Origin: SSSZ01 sp035345935
GTDB taxonomy: Bacteria; Pseudomonadota; Gammaproteobacteria; Burkholderiales; Rhodocyclaceae
Reading direction: 5' to 3'
Length of the DNA stretch: 5,897 nucleotides
Assembly: GCA_035345935.1 (NCBI GenBank)
Contig: DAORDK010000159.1
Span: forward strand, 1-5,897
Under the pieces are notes generated by a model that worked only from the letters and a program-made list of their open reading frames with translations, was not told the DNA's origin and ran no database searches. Within the stretch, counting starts at the first letter, position 1, and every line of letters begins with the position of its first letter. Of this stretch, positions 1 to 4,903 are shown piece after piece. The position numbers and the translations under genes are program-made.

Positions 1-1388
1 GCGTGGGTGGCGCAGGAGAGGCAGGGGTCGAAGGCGCGGATGGCGACCTCGATGTGGTTGAGCAAGCCTTCGGTCACCTCGCGACCATGCAGGTAGCGGC
101 GGGCCACATGGCGCACGGCCTCGTTCATGGCCTGATTGTTGTTGGTGGTGGAGACGATGAGGTTGGCCATGGTGACGACGTCGTTCTCGTCCACCCGGTA
201 GTGGTGGAACAGGGTGCCGCGGGGCGCCTCGATGACCCCCACCCCTTCCAGTTGCCGCTCGCCCTGGGTCATCAGATCGTCGCCCAGGATGTCGTCATCG
301 TGGAGCAGTTCCTTGATGACTTCGACGGCGTGGAGCATTTCGATCATGCGCGTCCAGTGGTAGGCGAGGGGCGCGTGCATGGGCGTACCGCCGGCGTAAT
401 CGACGAACTCCTTCCTCTCCTGTTCGGCGAAGGGGCTAGGAATCTGGTCGCAGTTCTGCACCCGCGCCAGGGGCCCCACCTTGTACCAGCCATGCTCGCG
501 GCCAATGGAGCGCAGGTAGGGGAATTTCATGTAGCTCCAGGGCTTCACCTCCTCGACGATGTACTTGTCGTAGTCCTGGTAATCGACCCCGTCGAAGATG
601 AGCTTGCCGTTGTCGTCCCGGGTGCGCAGGGTGCCGTGGTAGAAATCCAGGTCGCCGTCGTGGCCCACCAGGGACATGAAATTGGAGCGGAAGATGCCGA
701 AGCTGTTGTAAAGCCCCGGGTCCTGCATATGGACCTTCTGGATCAGGTGCACCGCGTCCCGCGCCCAGCCGATCATGGCGTAGATGTCCTTGAGCAGGCC
801 GTCGCGCTCGGCGACGGTCAGGGACTTGTTGACCCCGCCCGGTACCGAACCCGTACCGTGAATGCGCTTGCCCGCGGTGACGCGGATCACCTCCTGGCCG
901 AACTTCCGGAGCAGCACGCCCTGGCGGGCGACCTCCGGGTGCTCCTGGGCAACGCCCACAATGTTGCGGCGGGTGATGTCGGAATCGAAACCGAAGAGCA
1001 GATCCGGCGAGCACAGGTGGAAGAAATGCAGGGCGTGGGACTGCATCATCTGGCCGTAATGCATGAGCCGACGGATTTTCTCTGCAGTCGGAGTCAGCTT
1101 GCGGGCACCGACGATGACGTCCATCGCCTTGGACGCGGCGATGTGGTGGGACACCGGGCAGATGCCGCACAGACGCTGCACCATCACCGGCACTTCCCAA
1201 TAGGGACGACCCTGGATAAATTTTTCGAAGCCCCGGAATTCGACGATGTGCAGGCGCACCTGATGCACCTTGTTCTGATCGTCGAGCAGCAGGGTCACCT
1301 TGCCGTGGCCCTCGACGCGGGACACGGGATCGATGGCGACGCGGCGCAGCTTTTCGGGGTTCTGGGCGGTTTCAAGTTGGTAAGTCAT
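1..1388 (-). CDS. hoxH: NAD-reducing [NiFe] hydrogenase large subunit HoxH (3' end beyond window)
   Basis: This is the catalytic large subunit holding the Ni-Fe(CN)2CO site where H2 is split or made; it acts in the cytoplasm with HoxY. I read 462 codons plus a partial Ala codon, with no frameshift. The N-terminal L1 motif RLCGICPVSHH gives Cys74 and Cys77. The C-terminal motif DPCLSCATHA gives Cys456 and Cys459. These are the four nickel ligands. Other family blocks are DPVSRVEGHGK, VEFRGFEKFIQG, SVPGGVN, WSYMKFPYL and EAPRGTLFHHY. C. necator HoxH is about 488 residues, so only some 20-30 are missing, including the tail that the HoxW protease normally removes. The ATG at 1388 is fixed by an in-frame TAG two codons upstream (1392-1394) and by a GGGAGAG ribosome site at 1396-1402. 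It is the last of four hox genes, separated from hoxY by a palindromic gap. Identity is very secure. Confidence 0.97.
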   Translation of the reverse strand, partial: MTYQLETAQNPEKLRRVAIDPVSRVEGHGKVTLLLDDQNKVHQVRLHIVEFRGFEKFIQGRPYWEVPVMVQRLCGICPVSHHIAASKAMDVIVGARKLTPTAEKIRRLMHYGQMMQSHALHFFHLCSPDLLFGFDSDITRRNIVGVAQEHPEVARQGVLLRKFGQEVIRVTAGKRIHGTGSVPGGVNKSLTVAERDGLLKDIYAMIGWARDAVHLIQKVHMQDPGLYNSFGIFRSNFMSLVGHDGDLDFYHGTLRTRDDNGKLIFDGVDYQDYDKYIVEEVKPWSYMKFPYLRSIGREHGWYKVGPLARVQNCDQIPSPFAEQERKEFVDYAGGTPMHAPLAYHWTRMIEMLHAVEVIKELLHDDDILGDDLMTQGERQLEGVGVIEAPRGTLFHHYRVDENDVVTMANLIVSTTNNNQAMNEAVRHVARRYLHGREVTEGLLNHIEVAIRAFDPCLSCATH

Positions 1389-1395
1389 GCTCTAG

Positions 1396-1402
1396 CTCTC
1401 CC
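1396..1402 (-). promoter_or_regulatory. hoxH ribosome binding site
   Basis: The minus-strand sequence GGGAGAG lies 7 nt before the hoxH ATG. It lies outside the palindromic element, so hoxH keeps its own initiation signal despite the gap after hoxY. Together with the in-frame TAG at 1392-1394 it sets the hoxH start. Confidence 0.7.
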
Positions 1403-1406
1403 AATC

Positions 1407-1503
1407 CATGGCGCCTGATTCCCTGGGCGCGAAGGCGAGACGAAAACAGTGCGTATTGCACGGCGAGGCGCGGCCGACAACACCCTCGGGCGAAGGCGCC
1501 ATG
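1407..1503. repeat. 97-nt imperfect palindrome filling the hoxY-hoxH gap
   Basis: Perfect 10-bp inverted ends, CATGGCGCCT at 1407-1416 and AGGCGCCATG at 1494-1503, bracket this segment. A small inner stem, GTGC (1449-1452) with GCAC (1458-1461), has the same centre, at 1455. Between them CCC and GGG (1421-1427) can pair with CCC and GGG (1483-1490) around a one-base bulge, and CGCG (1428-1431) with CGCG (1469-1472). The shared centre suggests one long hairpin rather than chance pairing. A 9-bp direct repeat GCGAAGGCG also occurs at 1429-1437 and 1490-1498. It begins 3 nt after the hoxY stop codon and ends just before the hoxH ribosome site. It could be a REP- or MITE-like dispersed element or an RNA processing/stabilising hairpin. 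It has no clear target-site duplication and no run of T, so a simple terminator is unlikely. Confidence 0.55.
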
Positions 1504-1506
1504 AAT

Positions 1507-2061
1507 TCAGTCATAGTGCATCAAGCCGTGGCCCAACTCCGGCTCGCGGCCGGCCAGCAGGTCGGTCAGCACCTTCCAGATGGCGTCGCCGGAAGGCGGG
1601 CAGCCTGGGATGAAGTAGTCGACCTTCACCACCTCGTGGATGGGGTGCACCTTGTTGAGCGGAAGCGGCAGTTCCGGATCGTTGGGAATGAGACCGTTCG
1701 CGAGGCCGGGGCTACTGTGATAGACCTCTTCCAGAATCACCGTCAGCGGCAGGTGATTGCGCTGGGCGGGCAGACCGCCGTTGATGGCGCAAGCGCCGAG
1801 GGCGATGAGCACCTTGCATTGCCTGCGGAATTCCCGCAGCACATGGACGTTTTCGGCATTGCACAGCCCCCCCTCGATGAGGCCGATATCGACGCCATCC
1901 CCGACGCTCTTGATATCGGTCAGGGGCGAGCGGTCGAATTCGATGTGCTCGATCAGGGTAAACAGGCGCTCGTCGATGTCCAGGAACGACATGTGACAGC
2001 CGAAGCAACCGGCCAGCGACGTGGTGGCGACGCGGAGTTTCTTCTTGGCGGGAGTATTCAT
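1507..2061 (-). CDS. hoxY: NAD-reducing hydrogenase small subunit HoxY
   Basis: This 184-residue small subunit pairs with HoxH and passes electrons from the Ni-Fe site through its proximal [4Fe-4S] cluster to the HoxFU diaphorase. Cluster ligands are visible as Cys19 and Cys22 (LAGCFGCHMSFLDIDERL), Cys91 (ALGACAINGG) and Cys154 (FIPGCPPSGDA). Like other group 3d small subunits it is short and has no Tat signal and no C-terminal cluster domain, so it is cytoplasmic. It is about 25 residues shorter than C. necator HoxY (209), mainly at the N-terminus. The ATG at 2061 shares one base with the hoxU TGA (TGATG). An ideal AAGGAGG at 2069-2075, inside the hoxU 3' end, lies 7 nt upstream. The same frame is open further upstream to 2451, but that stretch overlaps hoxU and lacks family similarity. 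Translational coupling to hoxU is expected. Confidence 0.96.
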   Translation of the reverse strand: MNTPAKKKLRVATTSLAGCFGCHMSFLDIDERLFTLIEHIEFDRSPLTDIKSVGDGVDIGLIEGGLCNAENVHVLREFRRQCKVLIALGACAINGGLPAQRNHLPLTVILEEVYHSSPGLANGLIPNDPELPLPLNKVHPIHEVVKVDYFIPGCPPSGDAIWKVLTDLLAGREPELGHGLMHYD

Positions 2062-2765
2062 CAGCCTTCCTCCTTGACCAGCACGTCGCCGATGGGCGCC
2101 TTGTCGAAGGTGCGCTCGCCGATGGGCACCGAGAAACCCCGGCGCTTCTTGAGAATGACCCCCACCGGGCAAACCTGGGCGGCCTTGTCGGCGAGGGTGA
2201 AATCCGTGTCGGCCAGTCGCCCGGACTTGGCATTGACGATGAGATGGGTCTTGATGCCCCGGCCCGAGAGGGCGAAGACGTTCTTGCCGTCCACGTCCCG
2301 GCTGGCCCGAACACAGAGGGAACAGAGGATGCAGCGGTTGAAATCGAGCAGCACCTCGGAGTGGGAGGCGTCCACCGGCCGATCGGGAAAGAAATGGTCG
2401 AAGTGGGGCGACATCATGCCCAGGTGGTAGGCGGTGGCCTGCAGCTTGCAATCGCCGCTCTTTTCGCAGGAGGGGCAGAAGTGATTGCCCTCAACGAAAA
2501 GCATCTGGGTCAAGGCGCGGCGTTCGGCGTTGAGTTCCTCGGTCTCGCTCTCGACCTGCATGCCCGCCGCCGCCCGCATGGTGCACGACGCGGTCTGACG
2601 GCCATTCACTTTCACCGTACACAGCTTGCAGGAGCCATGGGGCTTGAAATCGGGGTGATAGCAGAGGTGGGGAATGAAGACCCCGGCCTTGCTGGCCGCC
2701 TGATGGATGGTGTCTCCCTCTTCGTAGGGGATGGCCTTGCCGTCCAGGGTGAAGGTCGCGCTCAT
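2061..2765 (-). CDS. hoxU: NAD-reducing hydrogenase diaphorase subunit HoxU (NuoG-like FeS protein)
   Basis: This 234-residue iron-sulfur subunit resembles the N-terminus of complex I NuoG and carries electrons between HoxY and HoxF. An N-terminal ferredoxin-like [2Fe-2S] domain has Cys35, Cys46, Cys49 and Cys61. A His-Cys3 [4Fe-4S] motif follows in GNHFCPSCEKSGDC (His95, Cys97, Cys100, Cys106). A further [4Fe-4S] site uses Cys145, Cys148, Cys151 (NRCILCSLC) and Cys199 (QVCPVG). The length matches C. necator HoxU (about 234) and all cluster ligands are present, so it should be functional. The ATG at 2765 overlaps the hoxF TGA by 4 nt (ATGA), with a GAGGA-type ribosome site in the hoxF 3' end. 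The stop overlaps the hoxY ATG by one base. It lies second in the operon and is probably made in a fixed ratio to HoxF by coupling. Confidence 0.97.
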   Translation of the reverse strand: MSATFTLDGKAIPYEEGDTIHQAASKAGVFIPHLCYHPDFKPHGSCKLCTVKVNGRQTASCTMRAAAGMQVESETEELNAERRALTQMLFVEGNHFCPSCEKSGDCKLQATAYHLGMMSPHFDHFFPDRPVDASHSEVLLDFNRCILCSLCVRASRDVDGKNVFALSGRGIKTHLIVNAKSGRLADTDFTLADKAAQVCPVGVILKKRRGFSVPIGERTFDKAPIGDVLVKEEG

Positions 2766-4624
2766 GATGTCTTTTCCTCGCCGAATTCTTCAGGAACGAT
2801 GTGGGCGCCCGGGTCGTCCCGGCCGGTCATCTGGCGGGCCGCGGCCAGCGCACGGTCGAGGTCGAAGGCCGGGGTGAAATCGGTATGTTCCAGCCGCCGC
2901 TCATAGGCCGGTCTGAACTTGGCGATGGTGTCGAGGACCGGGTTGCAGGCCGTGTGACCCAGGCCGCAATGGCTCATGGAAAGGAGTAGCTGGTTGAGCT
3001 TTTCTATTTCGGTGAAATCGTAGGGAGAACCGTGACCATTGTGCAGCTTGTCCATCAGGTTCTTGAGGAGCGAAGTGCCCACGCGGCAGGGGGTGCAGAA
3101 GCCGCAGCTCTCGTGCTGGAAGAAATGGACGAAGTTGCGCGCCACCTCGAACATGTCGCGGCTGTGGTTGAAAACCATGAAAGCGCCGGCCGTGGGCAAG
3201 TCCTCGAAACCGATGCGACGATCGAATTCGTCCGGCGAGATGCAGATGCCCGACGGCCCGCTGATCTGCACGGCCTGCACGTCTTTGCCCCCGCAGTCTT
3301 CCAGCACCTGGCGTACGGTAACTCCGAAGGGGTATTCGTAAAGCCCCGGCTGGGCACAATCGCCGGACACCGAGAGGATCTTGGTCCCGGCCGACTGCCG
3401 GGTACCGATTCCGGCGTACCACTCTCCTCCGTTCAGGGCGATGAGGGCGGCAGCGGCGTAGGTCTCCACATTGTTCACCACCGTCGGCTGATCGAGATAG
3501 CCGTTGGTCACCGGGAAAGGCGGGCGGTTGCGAGGGGTTCCGCGCTTGCCCTCCAGGGATTCGATCAGGGCCGATTCCTCGCCGCAGACGTAGGCTCCGG
3601 CTCCCAGGTGGATTTCGATGTCGAAGTCGGCCCCGGGAATGCCCAGGATGTTGGCGCCCAGGAGTCCCGCACTGCGTCGCCGCTGCAGGACGGCATTGAG
3701 CGGATCGAGAAGGTAGCGATATTCGCCCCGCAGGTAGAGGAAGCCGCGGCGTGCGCCAAGGACGTAGGCGGCCACCGTCATGCCCTCGAAGACGAGGTCG
3801 GCGTGGGAGGTCAGGAGCACCCGGTCCTTGAAGGTGCCGGGTTCGCCCTCGTCGGCGTTGCAGACGACGAAGCGCTGTTGACCGGGTTGCAGAGGTGCGT
3901 TGCGGCAGGCCTCCCACTTGAGGGCGGTGGTAAAGCCGGCGCCGCCGCGGCCCCGCAGATTCGAGCACCTGATTTCGTTCAGCATGGCGACGGCGCCCTC
4001 CTCGTTCCGGTCGGGCGCACGGGCCACCATCGCCTTGAGCGCCTCGCCCGGCGCGAGCGAGGAACCGAGCAGCAGGTCGGCCCGGCGGACATTGTCCGCG
4101 ACCGCAAAAAACTCGGCCGGCCAGTCCGCCAGAGGAACGGCATTGCGAACCAGGTCCGCGATGGCGTCGACGCGCGCTTCGCTGAGCCGGGTAATGGCCA
4201 GGTTATTGACCAGCAGCGCCGGCCCCTGGTCGCACATCCCCGTGCAGGAGGTCTTGTCCACGCTCACCAGGCCGTCCTCGGACACCTTGCCGGGTTCGAT
4301 CCACAAAGCCTGGCAGAGGCGCTCCATGAGGGGAATGTTGCCCAGCATCCGGTCGGTGATGTTGTCGGAGAAGAGGATGCGGTAGCGCCCGCGCGGCCGG
4401 GTATAGAAGAAGTAGTAGAACCCCGCGACCCCCTCGATCTTGGTTCGCGGTACCCGGAGGACGGTTTCGAGCCGGTCTACCGCCTCCGGCGGTATCCAGT
4501 CGCAGGCTTCCTGCACTTCCCGCAGGATCTGCACCAGGTAGGTGGGATCCCTCCCGTAGTGTTGGGCCACGCGGTCGACGATTCCCGCCACCGCTTCGCC
4601 ATGGAGTTCTGTCACGGCCACCAC
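2762..4624 (-). CDS. hoxF: NAD-reducing hydrogenase diaphorase subunit HoxF (NuoE-NuoF fusion, FMN/NAD binding)
   Basis: HoxF is the NAD(H)-oxidoreductase subunit. FMN takes electrons from the FeS chain and reduces NAD+, or the reverse. At 620 residues it is slightly longer than C. necator HoxF (602). Residues about 10-165 form a NuoE-like thioredoxin-fold domain and about 190-600 a NuoF-like domain. Visible sites are GRGGAGF (225-231) and CNADEGEPGTFKDR (255-268) for FMN/NAD, GAGAYVCGEESAL (341-353), and the [4Fe-4S] ligands Cys507, Cys510, Cys513 (ESCGFCTPCR) and Cys553 (SHCGLG). In the NuoE-like domain only Cys127 and Cys131 (SCTGMC) of the four usual [2Fe-2S] ligands remain; Ser86 and Asp91 fill the other two positions. 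The start is GTG. GTG also occurs at codons 2 and 4, and GGGAGGG lies just upstream, so the exact start may be 4624, 4621 or 4615. It is first in the operon, and no separate hoxE is seen upstream. Confidence 0.96.
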   Translation of the reverse strand: MVAVTELHGEAVAGIVDRVAQHYGRDPTYLVQILREVQEACDWIPPEAVDRLETVLRVPRTKIEGVAGFYYFFYTRPRGRYRILFSDNITDRMLGNIPLMERLCQALWIEPGKVSEDGLVSVDKTSCTGMCDQGPALLVNNLAITRLSEARVDAIADLVRNAVPLADWPAEFFAVADNVRRADLLLGSSLAPGEALKAMVARAPDRNEEGAVAMLNEIRCSNLRGRGGAGFTTALKWEACRNAPLQPGQQRFVVCNADEGEPGTFKDRVLLTSHADLVFEGMTVAAYVLGARRGFLYLRGEYRYLLDPLNAVLQRRRSAGLLGANILGIPGADFDIEIHLGAGAYVCGEESALIESLEGKRGTPRNRPPFPVTNGYLDQPTVVNNVETYAAAALIALNGGEWYAGIGTRQSAGTKILSVSGDCAQPGLYEYPFGVTVRQVLEDCGGKDVQAVQISGPSGICISPDEFDRRIGFEDLPTAGAFMVFNHSRDMFEVARNFVHFFQHESCGFCTPCRVGTSLLKNLMDKLHNGHGSPYDFTEIEKLNQLLLSMSHCGLGHTACNPVLDTIAKFRPAYERRLEHTDFTPAFDLDRALAAARQMTGRDDPGAHIVPEEFGEEKTS

Positions 4625-4625
4625 A

Positions 4626-4632
4626 CCCTCCC
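4626..4632 (-). promoter_or_regulatory. hoxF ribosome binding site next to clustered GTG starts
   Basis: The minus-strand GGGAGGG is 1 nt from the first GTG (4624), 4 nt from the second (4621) and 10 nt from a third (4615). Normal spacing of about 5-9 nt would favour the second or third over the first. No in-frame ATG lies near. The protein's N-terminus is therefore uncertain by one to three residues, without effect on the domain. Confidence 0.55.
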
Positions 4633-4727
4633 AAGAAATGATTCGCCCACCCGGGGCTATTCCCTCGCGGCCAAGTCACCTCGGCCTCGGGCAAACGCTT
4701 AGCGAGTTTCGTGCCCGTATCCTAAGC

Positions 4728-4743
4728 TGGCACGCAAGCTGCA
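4728..4743 (+). promoter_or_regulatory. sigma54 (RpoN)-like -24/-12 element facing the plus-strand gene
   Basis: TGGCACGCAAGCTGCA has GG (4729-4730), exactly ten bases, then GC (4741-4742). It matches the TGGCACG-N4-TTGCW consensus except for C in place of the first T of TTGC. It would start transcription near 4754, about 150 nt before the plus-strand ATG. Soluble hydrogenase operons such as that of C. necator use sigma54, but this copy points away from hoxF. No activator site was identified, so function is unproven. Confidence 0.4.
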
Positions 4744-4756
4744 TCCATCCGCTTGC
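4734..4756. repeat. 6-bp inverted repeat GCAAGC/GCTTGC in the divergent region
   Basis: GCAAGC (4734-4739) and GCTTGC (4751-4756) are perfect inverted copies 11 nt apart. Their centres are 17 nt apart, between one and two helical turns. The repeat overlaps the sigma54-like element. A direct repeat AAGCTG at 4724-4729 and 4736-4741 overlaps it too. It could be a regulator site, but a repeat this short can arise by chance. Confidence 0.25.
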
Positions 4757-4831
4757 AACAATCGCAGTGCAAAATCTACTCGATCATTATGACCTGCAAT
4801 TGACAAAAGCCCCAGCGCTACCCGGTTGCGG

Positions 4832-4860
4832 TTGTTTGCTGCAACGCAGCACCCTATACT
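4832..4860 (+). promoter_or_regulatory. Sigma70-like promoter of the enoyl-CoA hydratase/phosphate acyltransferase gene
   Basis: A -10 element TATACT (4855-4860, 5 of 6 to TATAAT) is preceded at 17 nt by TTGTTT (4832-4837, 3 of 6 to TTGACA). Transcription would start near 4867 and give a leader of about 37 nt with AGGGAG before the ATG. The weak -35 box suggests activation or modest strength. A dyad fills most of the spacer. Confidence 0.5.
4837..4851. promoter_or_regulatory. Palindromic operator candidate TGCTGC-AAC-GCAGCA
   Basis: This is a perfect 6-bp dyad with a 3-nt centre, lying between the -35 and -10 boxes of the plus-strand promoter. A bound repressor would block RNA polymerase there. 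The core CTGC-N3-GCAG (4839-4849) matches the site I recall for PhaR, the polyhydroxyalkanoate-responsive repressor of Paracoccus denitrificans. That would suit an acyl-CoA enzyme gene. The regulator itself is not in the window, so the assignment is inference. Confidence 0.4.
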
Positions 4861-4891
4861 TCGTCCGAGGGCGCCGCCCGCGCCGCCAAAC

Positions 4892-4897
4892 AGGGAG
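4892..4897 (+). promoter_or_regulatory. Ribosome binding site of the plus-strand gene
   Basis: AGGGAG lies 6 nt before the ATG at 4904, an ideal spacing, and supports this start over any downstream Met. Confidence 0.75.
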
Positions 4898-4903
4898 TCG
4901 GCC

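Noticed and set aside
3..1418. Long open frame on the plus strand antisense to hoxH
   Set aside because: The hoxH frame on the minus strand has full family motifs. The antisense frame is rich in His, Asp, Val and Gly, as expected for the complement of a high-GC gene, with no recognisable domain.
1449..1461. Small stem GTGC/GCAC as an intrinsic terminator between hoxY and hoxH
   Set aside because: The stem has four base pairs, and no U-tract follows on either strand. Termination there would also separate hoxH from its operon.
2062..2451. Upstream extension of the hoxY frame to an ATG at 2451
   Set aside because: It lies wholly inside hoxU and does not resemble HoxY. The ATG at 2061 has an ideal AAGGAGG and matches the family start of the mature fold.
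3032..4702. 556-codon open frame on the plus strand antisense to hoxF
   Set aside because: It is a codon-bias shadow of hoxF with no plausible ribosome site or domain; hoxF itself is unmistakable.
4800..4805. Perfect TTGACA hexamer on the plus strand
   Set aside because: No acceptable -10 element lies 15-19 nt downstream (the region is CCCGGTTGCG-like), so it is not called as a promoter.
4840..4855. GG-N10-GC with TTGCA on the minus strand, a possible sigma54 promoter for hoxF
   Set aside because: Only the GG and TTGCA parts match, the TGGCAC half is poor, and it overlaps the plus-strand dyad that explains the TGCA pattern. A leader of about 205 nt would be needed. It is not excluded, but too weak to list.
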